Origin: Actinomycetota bacterium
GTDB lineage: Bacteria > Actinomycetota > Acidimicrobiia > Acidimicrobiales > CADCSY01
DNA: 35,389 nt
NCBI GenBank assembly: GCA_019348495.1
Contig: JAHWJI010000015.1
Location: 1-35,389, forward strand
Direction of reading: 5' to 3'
In this document: one piece after another, positions 15,077 to 21,602 of the stretch
Numbering within the stretch: position 1 is the stretch's first letter
Layout of the letters: each line of letters begins with the position of its first letter
The notes under the pieces: generated by a model
Databases searched by the model: none
What the model was told of the DNA's origin: nothing
The model's input: the letters and a program-made list of their open reading frames with translations, nothing else
Made by a program: the position numbers and the translations under genes

Positions 15077-15970
15077 CTAGTAGCGGTCGACCGGCGGCGG
15101 CTCGGGGATCTCGTCGGTCACCGCGCCCACCGTGCGCTTGAAGGCTTCGGTCCACTCGCCGTTGGCGTAGATCTCTTCGAGTCGGTCGTTGATGAAGGTG
15201 CGGAACTGGTCGTCACCCTTGGGGATGCCGATGCCGTAGGGCTCGGTGGTGAAGGGATCGCCCACGACCTCGAACACCTCGGCCCCGTACTGCTCCACCA
15301 GACCGAGGAGGATGACGTTGTCGGTGGTCACGGCGTCGACCCGGCCGTCGCGCATGGCGTCGGCGCACTTGGTGTAGACGTCGAACTCGGTGACCTCGGC
15401 CCCGGGTGCGTTGGTCCGCACGTTCTGGAGGGGCGTGGAGCCGGAGACCGAACACACCCGCTTGCCGTTGAGGTCATCGAGGCCGCCGATGTCCAGTGGG
15501 TTGCCGGTCGGCACCATGATGTCCTGGCCGGCCACGTAGTAGGGGCCGGCGAAGTCGATCTTCTCCTTGCGGGCATCGTTGATGGTGTACGTGGCCACCA
15601 CCATCTGCACCGTGCCCTCCTGGATGGCCGTCTCCCGGATGGCCGACGGCGTCTCCACGAACTCGATCTCCACGTCGGGCCCGATGGCCTCGACGATGAG
15701 CTTGGCGATCTCCACGTCGAAGCCTTCCACCTCACCCGTGCGGGGGTTGGTCTGGCCGAAGAGGCGCTGGTCGAACTTGGTGCCCACGGTGATGGTGCCG
15801 GCCTCTTGGATCTCGGCCATGGTCGAGCCTTCGGGGTGCTCGGGCACTTCGGTGGCGTCACCGGCGCCCGTCCCGGTGTCGACCTCGTCGTCGCCGCCGC
15901 CGCAGGCGGCGACGAGCACGACCAAGACCAGGACGAGCAGGCCCAGGCGGTGGCTTCGGATGCGGGACAT
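15077..15970 (-). CDS. Amino-acid ABC transporter substrate-binding lipoprotein (GluB-like)
   Basis: A 297-residue extracytoplasmic binding protein. The lipoprotein signal is LGLLVLVLVVLVAACGGG with lipid-attachment Cys at about 23, followed by an Asp/Glu/Thr-rich linker. The type-3 solute-binding fold begins at AGTITVGTKFDQRLFGQ and has GFDVEIAKLIVEAIG and the YYVAGQDIMVP hinge region. Two Cys residues (in GKRVCSVSG and VYTKCADAM) could form a disulfide. The ATG at 15970 has AAAGGAG 8 nt upstream; the open frame further upstream is not coding-like. The family takes up glutamate, glutamine or aspartate; specificity is not decided here. Confidence 0.94.
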   Translation of the reverse strand: MSRIRSHRLGLLVLVLVVLVAACGGGDDEVDTGTGAGDATEVPEHPEGSTMAEIQEAGTITVGTKFDQRLFGQTNPRTGEVEGFDVEIAKLIVEAIGPDVEIEFVETPSAIRETAIQEGTVQMVVATYTINDARKEKIDFAGPYYVAGQDIMVPTGNPLDIGGLDDLNGKRVCSVSGSTPLQNVRTNAPGAEVTEFDVYTKCADAMRDGRVDAVTTDNVILLGLVEQYGAEVFEVVGDPFTTEPYGIGIPKGDDQFRTFINDRLEEIYANGEWTEAFKRTVGAVTDEIPEPPPVDRY

Positions 15971-16031
15971 GTCATGTCTCCTTTGTTGGGTGGGATGGGG
16001 AGGTCCGGTGAGGGTGGGCGGGCCAGGATCG

Positions 16032-16775
16032 TCAGTGGGCCAGGATCTTGGACAGGAAGTCTCGGGCCCGGTCGGTCTCAGGGGCGGAGAAGAACCGATC
16101 GGGGGACGCCGTCTCGACGATGCGACCGTCGTCCATGAACACGACACGCTGGGCGGCGGAGCGGGCAAAGCCCATCTCGTGGGTGACCACGATCATGGTG
16201 GTGCCCTCGCTGGCCAGCCCGATCATCACGTCGAGCACCTCGGCGATCATCTCGGGATCGAGGGCGGAGGTGGGCTCGTCGAAGAGCATGAGCGTGGGCT
16301 CCATGGCCAGGGCCCGGGCGATGGCCGCCCGTTGTTGCTGGCCCCCCGAGAGCTCGGCCGGGTAGCGCTCCGCCTTGTCGGCGATGCCCACCCGCTCGAG
16401 CAGGGCCATGGCCCGCTCCCGGGCGGCCGCCTTGGGCACGCCCTTGGCCTTGACCGGCCCGAGGGTGACGTTGGCCAGGACGCTCTTGTGGGCGAAGAGG
16501 TTGAAGCTCTGAAAGACCATCCCCACCTGGGCCCGGACCCGGGCCAGCTCCTTGCCCTCGTCGGGCAGCGGGACGCCGTCGAGGTGGATCGTGCCGCTGT
16601 CGATTGCCTCGAGGCGGTTGATGCAGCGACAGAGCGTGGACTTGCCCGAGCCGGAGGGACCGATGACCACGACGACCTCGCCGGCGTCGACCGACAAGTC
16701 GATGTCGCGCAGCACGTGGAGCTGGTCGAACCACTTGTTGACCTTGTCCAGGACCACAACCGGCGTGCCCGTCAT
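16032..16775 (-). CDS. Polar amino-acid ABC transporter ATP-binding protein (GluA/GlnQ)
   Basis: A 247-residue cytoplasmic ATPase. Walker A GPSGSGKST (about residues 39-47), Q-loop VFQSFNLF, signature LSGGQQQR, Walker B LMLFDEPTSALD and the switch His in VVTHEMGFA are all intact and follow the GlnQ/HisP wording. The start follows GGAGG closely. It is the first transporter gene; the binding protein, two permeases and their couplings follow on the same strand. The DUF1844-like gene lies 32 bp upstream and may share its transcript. Confidence 0.95.
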   Translation of the reverse strand: MTGTPVVVLDKVNKWFDQLHVLRDIDLSVDAGEVVVVIGPSGSGKSTLCRCINRLEAIDSGTIHLDGVPLPDEGKELARVRAQVGMVFQSFNLFAHKSVLANVTLGPVKAKGVPKAAARERAMALLERVGIADKAERYPAELSGGQQQRAAIARALAMEPTLMLFDEPTSALDPEMIAEVLDVMIGLASEGTTMIVVTHEMGFARSAAQRVVFMDDGRIVETASPDRFFSAPETDRARDFLSKILAH

Positions 16776-16807
16776 CCACCTCCAAGAAGCGTCGGCGGCA
16801 GGCTATC

Positions 16808-17236
16808 TCAGCTCGGCTTGTCCTCTTCGGCTGCGCTGAGCTGGACGAAGGCCATGCGCAACTGGCCCAGGCCGTCGCGCAGGGCCTGCTCCTCGTCGCC
16901 CAGGCGGCCGGCCATGCCCTCGACGAGCGCGCCCATGGCGTCGATGGCCACGCGGCCCTCGGCCAGGTTGGGTGGCCGACGGTTGAGGTGGATGGCGGCG
17001 AGCTGGAACAGGCCCACGGCGTGGTTGGCCACGACCACCGCCGCCGGGGCGGACGCCACCTCCTCTTGCATGGCCCTCAGCTCCTGCTCCATCGCCGCCT
17101 GGTCGGCATCGGGCTCGGGACCCGGGCCTCGAGGAGGCGCAGTGGCCGCGCCACCGGGGGGCGGAGAGGCTGCCCGGGGCCGATCGGGTTCGGGGTTGAC
17201 GGGACGCTCCCCACCAGGTGTCCAGATCGAGCTCAT
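16808..17236 (-). CDS. DUF1844-like small protein
   Basis: A 142-residue protein. The first 60 residues are Pro/Ala/Glu-rich and probably disordered. The C-terminal helices (AAVVVANHAVGLFQLAAIHL, then VAIDAMGALVEGMAGRL and LRDGLGQLRMAFVQLS) match the DUF1844 pattern of a hydrophobic helix followed by a helical hairpin, a family of unknown function commonly near infC in actinobacteria. Here it is divergent from infC with about 150 bp between them. TATCCT ends 6 nt before the ATG, pointing to a leaderless transcript, though an AGG also precedes the ATG. Confidence 0.75.
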   Translation of the reverse strand: MSSIWTPGGERPVNPEPDRPRAASPPPGGAATAPPRGPGPEPDADQAAMEQELRAMQEEVASAPAAVVVANHAVGLFQLAAIHLNRRPPNLAEGRVAIDAMGALVEGMAGRLGDEEQALRDGLGQLRMAFVQLSAAEEDKPS

Positions 17237-17242
17237 CCTGGT

Positions 17243-17248
17243 AGGATA
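17243..17248 (-). promoter_or_regulatory. Putative leaderless -10 (TATCCT) of the DUF1844-like gene
   Basis: TATCCT on the minus strand is 6 nt from the ATG at 17236, matching the recurrent TANNNT spacing in this window. Confidence 0.45.
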
Positions 17249-17277
17249 GGGCGCGGAGCATGACGAGAAACCATGAT

Positions 17278-17383
17278 GAGAAGCAGGTTTGCCCTCGAGA
17301 AGGCCGCTTCTTGGTACTCCATCGGTCAGTTCGCTCCGGCGGTTCCCAACCCTTGTAGCAGGAGATCTCAGGAGTGATGCGCG
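17278..17383 (+). promoter_or_regulatory. infC leader with alternative stems, double ribosome site and short uORF
   Basis: GCTTCTT (17306-17312) can pair with GAGAAGC (17278-17284, one G-U) or its CTTCT with AGAAG (17298-17302), so the two stems exclude each other. Two AGGAG boxes (17360-17364, 17370-17374) flank a GAGATCTC palindrome. An ATG at 17377 opens a six-codon frame ending at 17397, across the infC start. infC leaders are often autoregulatory; this structure is suggestive only. Confidence 0.35.
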
Positions 17384-18103
17384 ATAGCCACCGCTGACAG
17401 CAACGAGCTTCGAGTCAACGATCGCATCCGGGCCCGTGAGGTGCGCCTCGTGTCGGCCGAGGGTGAGCAGGTGGGCATAAGGGCCCTCGCCGACGCCCTC
17501 AACCTGGCTCGGGACCTCGATCTCGACCTCGTCGAGGTGGCGCCCCAGGCCAGCCCCCCCGTGTGCCGCATCATGGACTACGGCAAGTTCAAGTACGAGG
17601 CGGCGCAGAAGGCCAAGGAGTCCCGGCGCAAGACCAACCAGATCTCCATCAAGGAGATGAAGTACCGGGTCAAGATCGGCAAGGGTGACTTCGAGACCAA
17701 GACCAGCAAGGTCACCAAGTTCCTGGAAGAGGGCCACAAGGTGAAGATCACCATCATGTTCCGGGGGCGGGAGGTCCATCACCCCGAGCTGGGCATGCGC
17801 ATCCTCGAGCAGGTGGCCGTGGACAACAACCAGCTGGCCAAGGTGGAGGCGTCTCCCAAGCTCGACGGCCGCAACATGACCATGGTCCTGGCCCCCGACA
17901 AGAGGGTGCAGGCGGCAGCCGAGGCTGTACGCAAGAAGGCCGCAGCCGAGCAGCGCCGGGCCGAGCGGATGGCGGCCGGCAACGGGGCGGCGCCCGTGGT
18001 CGACGACGCCAGCCCGCTCCCGGCTCCACAGGCCCCCTCCACGCCCGCCGGCACGGCCGACGAAGCCATGAGGGTCACCGCCGACGAGGCCGGGAGGGAC
18101 TGA
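17384..18103 (+). CDS. infC: Translation initiation factor IF-3 with a probable ATA start
   Basis: A 239-residue factor that keeps ribosomal subunits apart and checks the initiator tRNA and start codon. The N-domain reads [16 protein letters not shown], with the conserved [15 protein letters not shown] linker and the C-domain [10 protein letters not shown] end. An in-frame TGA at 17375-17377 limits the start, and no ATG, GTG or TTG occurs before GTG at 17441, which would delete the conserved NDRIRARE segment. ATA at 17384 lies 9 nt after AGGAG and gives [13 protein letters not shown], the expected N-terminus. Rare starts (AUU in E. coli) let IF-3 control its own translation. The C-terminal 60 residues (Ala/Pro/Glu) extend beyond the usual 180. 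It is followed by rpmI after one base. Confidence 0.9.
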   Translation: MATADSNELRVNDRIRAREVRLVSAEGEQVGIRALADALNLARDLDLDLVEVAPQASPPVCRIMDYGKFKYEAAQKAKESRRKTNQISIKEMKYRVKIGKGDFETKTSKVTKFLEEGHKVKITIMFRGREVHHPELGMRILEQVAVDNNQLAKVEASPKLDGRNMTMVLAPDKRVQAAAEAVRKKAAAEQRRAERMAAGNGAAPVVDDASPLPAPQAPSTPAGTADEAMRVTADEAGRD

Positions 18104-18104
18104 C

Positions 18105-18302
18105 ATGCCCAAGATGAAGACGCACCGCGGTGCAGCCAAGCGGTTCAAGGTCACCGGGACCGGCAAGGTGATGCGTCGCCAGGTGGGGATGAACCACATC
18201 CTGGAGAAGAAGCCCACCAAGCGCACCCGGCGCCTCAAGCGCGAGGAAGCCATGACCGGAGGCGATCGTCGCCAGGCCAACCGCCTGCTCGGTCGCGCCT
18301 AG
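18105..18302 (+). CDS. rpmI: 50S ribosomal protein L35
   Basis: A 65-residue, highly basic protein. [20 protein letters not shown] is the family start, and the late [15 protein letters not shown] matches L35. It starts one base after the infC stop and ends 12 nt before rplT, giving the standard infC-rpmI-rplT order. Its TAG stop overlaps a TAGACT that lies 9 nt before rplT. Confidence 0.97.
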   Translation: MPKMKTHRGAAKRFKVTGTGKVMRRQVGMNHILEKKPTKRTRRLKREEAMTGGDRRQANRLLGRA

Positions 18303-18314
18303 ACTGGCGCTCCT

Positions 18315-18716
18315 ATGGCAAGAGTGAAGCGAGCGGTCCACGCCCGCAAGCACCACCGGGCGATCCTCGAGCAGGCGCAGGGGTACTACGGCAACAAGAG
18401 CCGCTCGTACCGGGCGGCCAACGAGCAGGTGATGCACTCCCTGCGTTACGCCTACCGCGACCGGCGGGCCCGCAAGGGAGACTTTCGCCGCTTGTGGATC
18501 CAGCGCATCAATGCCGCCGCTCGCCAGCACGACATGAGCTACAGCCGCCTGATCGACGGACTACGCCGGGCCGGCGTCGAGGTCGACCGCAAGATCCTGG
18601 CCGACCTGGCCGTGCGGGATGCCCCCGCCTTTGCCGCGCTGGTGGAGGTGGCCAGGGCCGCGCCGACAACCGGTGCCGACGCCTCGGTGTCGCCCGAGAC
18701 CGCACCAGCCGGGTAG
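18315..18716 (+). CDS. rplT: 50S ribosomal protein L20
   Basis: A 133-residue assembly protein of the large subunit. [20 protein letters not shown], the [20 protein letters not shown] core and [15 protein letters not shown] are typical. The last 20 residues ([16 protein letters not shown]) exceed the usual 115-120 residues and look unstructured. L20 binds 23S rRNA and, in several bacteria, its own operon leader. The trmH-family gene starts 12 nt after its stop. Confidence 0.96.
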   Translation: MARVKRAVHARKHHRAILEQAQGYYGNKSRSYRAANEQVMHSLRYAYRDRRARKGDFRRLWIQRINAAARQHDMSYSRLIDGLRRAGVEVDRKILADLAVRDAPAFAALVEVARAAPTTGADASVSPETAPAG

Positions 18717-18728
18717 CGGCCGCCCCCG

Positions 18729-19532
18729 TTGGCCGGGCCCGGGCCGCTCGGCGCCCGGCACCAGAAGGTCGTCCGCCTCCGCCGCCTGGTCGCCCGCCGC
18801 GGCGTGCGAGCGGCCGAGCGCGCCTTTGTCATCGAGGGCGAGACGCTGGTGTCGGAGGCCCTCTCCGCCGGTGTCGTGGTCGAGGCCCTCTTCGTCGCCG
18901 ACGGCAGCCAGGATCTTCCCGTGGTCCGTCGGGCGGGGGCCGACGGCTACCGCGTCCACCGGCTGGACCCCGGGGTCCTGGAACGGGTGGCGGGCACCGT
19001 CACCCCCCAGCCGGTCCTGGCCGTGGCCCAGGCCTGCGACGTGGCCCTCGAGGCCGTGGTGGGCACCGGCCTGGTGATGGTCTGCGTGGATGTGCGGGAC
19101 CCGGGCAACGCCGGCAACATCCTGCGCAGCGCCGAAGCGGCCGGGGCAGGGGCGGTAGTGTTCTGCACGGGTTCGGTGGACGTGTTCAACCCCAAGACCG
19201 TCCGTTCGTCCGCCGGCTCGCTGTTCCACGTTCCGGTCGTGTCGGGAGGCGATCCGGTTGAGGTGCTGCAACGCATGTATCACTGGGGGTTCCGCCGCCT
19301 GGCGACCGTGGCTCGGGGCGGTCGGCCCTTCGACGAGGTCGACCTGGTCGGCGCCGTGGCCGTGGTCGTGGGCAACGAGGCCCACGGGTTGCCGGCCGGT
19401 CTCGACACCCACGTCGACGAGCACGTGACCATCCCCATGGCCGGCCGGGCCGAGTCGCTCAACGTGGGCATGGCCGCGGCGCTGATCTGCTTCGAGGCGC
19501 TGCGCCAACGCAGGACCGGCAGGCCGGCGTGA
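18729..19532 (+). CDS. TrmH/SpoU-family RNA 2'-O-methyltransferase
   Basis: A 267-residue SPOUT methyltransferase. The N-terminal RNA-binding segment (about 10-100) includes AFVIEGETLVSEAL. The catalytic domain contains all three SpoU motifs: DVRDPGNAGNILRSAEAAGA, VVVGNEAHGLP and IPMAGRAESLNVGMAAAL (the deep trefoil knot that binds SAM). Genes of this kind sit between rplT and pheS in many Gram-positive bacteria and modify 23S rRNA; the exact nucleotide is not known here. TTG at 18729 is the first start after rplT. The stop overlaps the next gene by 4 nt (GTGA). Confidence 0.92.
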   Translation: MAGPGPLGARHQKVVRLRRLVARRGVRAAERAFVIEGETLVSEALSAGVVVEALFVADGSQDLPVVRRAGADGYRVHRLDPGVLERVAGTVTPQPVLAVAQACDVALEAVVGTGLVMVCVDVRDPGNAGNILRSAEAAGAGAVVFCTGSVDVFNPKTVRSSAGSLFHVPVVSGGDPVEVLQRMYHWGFRRLATVARGGRPFDEVDLVGAVAVVVGNEAHGLPAGLDTHVDEHVTIPMAGRAESLNVGMAAALICFEALRQRRTGRPA

Positions 19533-20566
19533 CCACCCACATCGCCCTCGACGACCTCGCAGTCGCCGCCCTCGTCGTCGACCGCGAGGGCCGGGTGCAG
19601 GCGGCCAACACCGTGGCCGCCGAGCTGGTGGGTGCCCCGGCCGAGGGCCTCGTCGGCACCCGCCTCGACGACCTGCTCGTGCCCGTCGGCCCGGATCGCG
19701 CCCCTGGCGCCGAGCCCGGGCCCGGTGGCTCCGACGTGTGCCTGCGCTGCGCCGATGGTCGAGACGTGCCCGTGAGCGTCGATGCCCGCTCGAGCGCCGG
19801 GGACAGCGCGGGAGCGGGCACCAAGGTGATGGTCCTGCGCCCGCTCGCAGTCGGCGGTCGCAGCGACGCGATGGCCGGCCCCTCAGGCATAGAGGTGATC
19901 TCCACCGTGAGCCACGAGCTGCGGTCGCCCTTGACGTCGGTCAAGGGGTACACCTCGCTGCTGCTCAGTCGCTGGGACCGCCTGAGCGACGAGCAGAAGA
20001 AGACCATGCTCGAACAGGTCCACCACGACGCCGACAGGGTCACCCGCCTGGTCAACGAGCTGCTCGACATCAGCCGCCTGGAGACCGGTCACCTCCAGCT
20101 GCGGTTCCAGACCGTCGTCCTGCCCGTCATCGCCTCGTCGGTGGTCGAGAAGGTGGCTCTGGAGTACCCCGAGCTGGAGTGCGGGCTCGACTTCGTAGAG
20201 GGCTTCCCGTCGGTCCTGGCCGACCCCGACAAGGTGGAGCAGGTGCTGACCAACCTGGTGGAGAACGCGGCCAAGTACGCCAGCCTCAAGGGCATGACGG
20301 TGTCGGGCACGGTTTCGGGCGACTCGGTGGCGGTGGCGGTGGCCGACACCGGAGAAGGCATCCCCGTGGCCGACCTCCCTCACATCTTCACCAAGTTCTA
20401 CCGCCGGGACCAGGGCCGACCCAGTGGCTCGGGGCTGGGGCTGTGGATCAGCCGCGGCCTGGTCGAGGCCCACGGTGGCCGCCTGGACGCCCACAGCGTC
20501 GTCGGCCGGGGCAGCGTGTTCCGCTTCACCCTCCCCCTCGACGCCAACGGTCGGACGCCGTCGTGA
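19529..20566 (+). CDS. Soluble PAS-domain sensor histidine kinase, orphan
   Basis: A 345-residue kinase without membrane segments. A PAS-like domain spans about residues 5-105 (AALVVDREGRVQAANTVAAE), with two Cys at 71 and 74 (CLRC). The HisKA domain has phospho-acceptor His129 in SHELRSPLTSVKGY. The ATPase domain has the N box NLVENAAKY (Asn246), G1 DTGEGIP (273-279) and G2 GSGLGL (300-305). All catalytic boxes are intact. No response regulator lies nearby; the gene is locked between the trmH-family gene and pheS by 4-nt overlaps at both ends. The signal is unknown. Position suggests a link to translation or amino-acid status, which is inference. Confidence 0.93.
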   Translation: MTTHIALDDLAVAALVVDREGRVQAANTVAAELVGAPAEGLVGTRLDDLLVPVGPDRAPGAEPGPGGSDVCLRCADGRDVPVSVDARSSAGDSAGAGTKVMVLRPLAVGGRSDAMAGPSGIEVISTVSHELRSPLTSVKGYTSLLLSRWDRLSDEQKKTMLEQVHHDADRVTRLVNELLDISRLETGHLQLRFQTVVLPVIASSVVEKVALEYPELECGLDFVEGFPSVLADPDKVEQVLTNLVENAAKYASLKGMTVSGTVSGDSVAVAVADTGEGIPVADLPHIFTKFYRRDQGRPSGSGLGLWISRGLVEAHGGRLDAHSVVGRGSVFRFTLPLDANGRTPS

Positions 20567-21600
20567 GCGAGCGCGACGATCACGAGGTCATCGTGGTCGA
20601 GGCCCTGGCCCGGGTGGCCGCGGTCACCACCACCGAGGAGCTGCGGGAGCTCGGCACCGAGCTGTTGGGCAGGCGTTCGCCCCTGGCCCGGGCCAAGGCC
20701 GGCCTTTCCTCCCTGGAAGCCGGGGACCGGCGGGCGGCGGGCATGGCCCTCAACGCGGCCCGCCAGCGCATCGAGCAGGCCCTGGACGCCCGCAGCCAGG
20801 AGCTGGTGGCGGCCGAGCGGGCCTCCCGCATCGCCGCCGAACGCCTGGACCTGAGCGAGGTCGTCCCCAACCGTCGCCGGGGCCACCTCCACCTGGTGAC
20901 ACAGGCCCGGGACCGGCTGGAGGACACCTTCGTGGCCATGGGCTACACGGTGGCCGAGGGGCCCGAGGCCGAGAGCGACTGGTACAACTTCGAGGCGCTG
21001 AACTTCCCCGCCGGCCACCCCGCCCGGGAGATGTACGACACCTTCTACCTCGAATGGGGTAGCCCGGAGTCGACGTTGTTGCGCACCCACACCTCGCCCG
21101 TGCAGATCCGGGTGATGGAGCGCAGCGAGCCCCCGATCTACTCGGTCATGCCCGGGCGTTGCTACCGCCTGGACACCCCCGACGCCTCCCACCTCCCCGT
21201 GTTCCACCAGATCGAGGGTTTGGTGGTCGATCGGGGCATCACCTTCGGCTCCCTCGCCGGCACCCTCGATGCCTTCACCGAGGCCTACTTCGGCCCGGGG
21301 TTCCGCTCCCGGTTGCGGCCGTCGTACTTCCCCTTCACCGAGCCGTCGGCGGAGTTCGACATCACCTGCGTGTTCTGCAAGGGCGAGGGGTGCCGGACCT
21401 GTGGGCGTACGGGGTGGCTGGAGCTGGGCGGTTGCGGCATGGTGCACCCCAACGTGTTCGCCGCCGTGGGCTACGACCCGGAGGTGTGGTCGGGCTTCGC
21501 CTTCGGCTTCGGCATCGACCGCCTGGTCATGATGCGCCACGGCATCGACGACATCCGCGAGCTGATCACCAACGACGTCCGGTTCCTGGAGCAGTTCTAG
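20563..21600 (+). CDS. pheS: Phenylalanyl-tRNA synthetase alpha chain
   Basis: A 345-residue catalytic subunit of the (alpha-beta)2 enzyme. The N-terminal coiled coil (about 1-85) binds tRNA. The class II catalytic core has HTSPVQIRVM, the motif 2 loop, RPSYFPFTEPSAEFD, the Cys-rich insert CVFCKGEGCRTCGRTGW (four Cys, a likely zinc knuckle) and the motif 3 region GFGIDRLVMMRHGIDDIR. GTG at 20563 overlaps the histidine kinase stop by 4 nt; the frame is open far upstream inside the kinase gene but that part is antisense-like noise. pheT follows after 2 nt. Confidence 0.96.
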   Translation: MSERDDHEVIVVEALARVAAVTTTEELRELGTELLGRRSPLARAKAGLSSLEAGDRRAAGMALNAARQRIEQALDARSQELVAAERASRIAAERLDLSEVVPNRRRGHLHLVTQARDRLEDTFVAMGYTVAEGPEAESDWYNFEALNFPAGHPAREMYDTFYLEWGSPESTLLRTHTSPVQIRVMERSEPPIYSVMPGRCYRLDTPDASHLPVFHQIEGLVVDRGITFGSLAGTLDAFTEAYFGPGFRSRLRPSYFPFTEPSAEFDITCVFCKGEGCRTCGRTGWLELGGCGMVHPNVFAAVGYDPEVWSGFAFGFGIDRLVMMRHGIDDIRELITNDVRFLEQF

Positions 21601-21602
21601 AG

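Noticed and set aside
16808-18280. 490-codon minus-strand frame spanning infC
   Set aside because: Only its last 142 codons (from 17236) look like a protein; the rest is antisense infC-rpmI.
20398-21540. Minus-strand frame of 380 codons opposite pheS
   Set aside because: Antisense of a conserved gene; typical of high-GC shadows.
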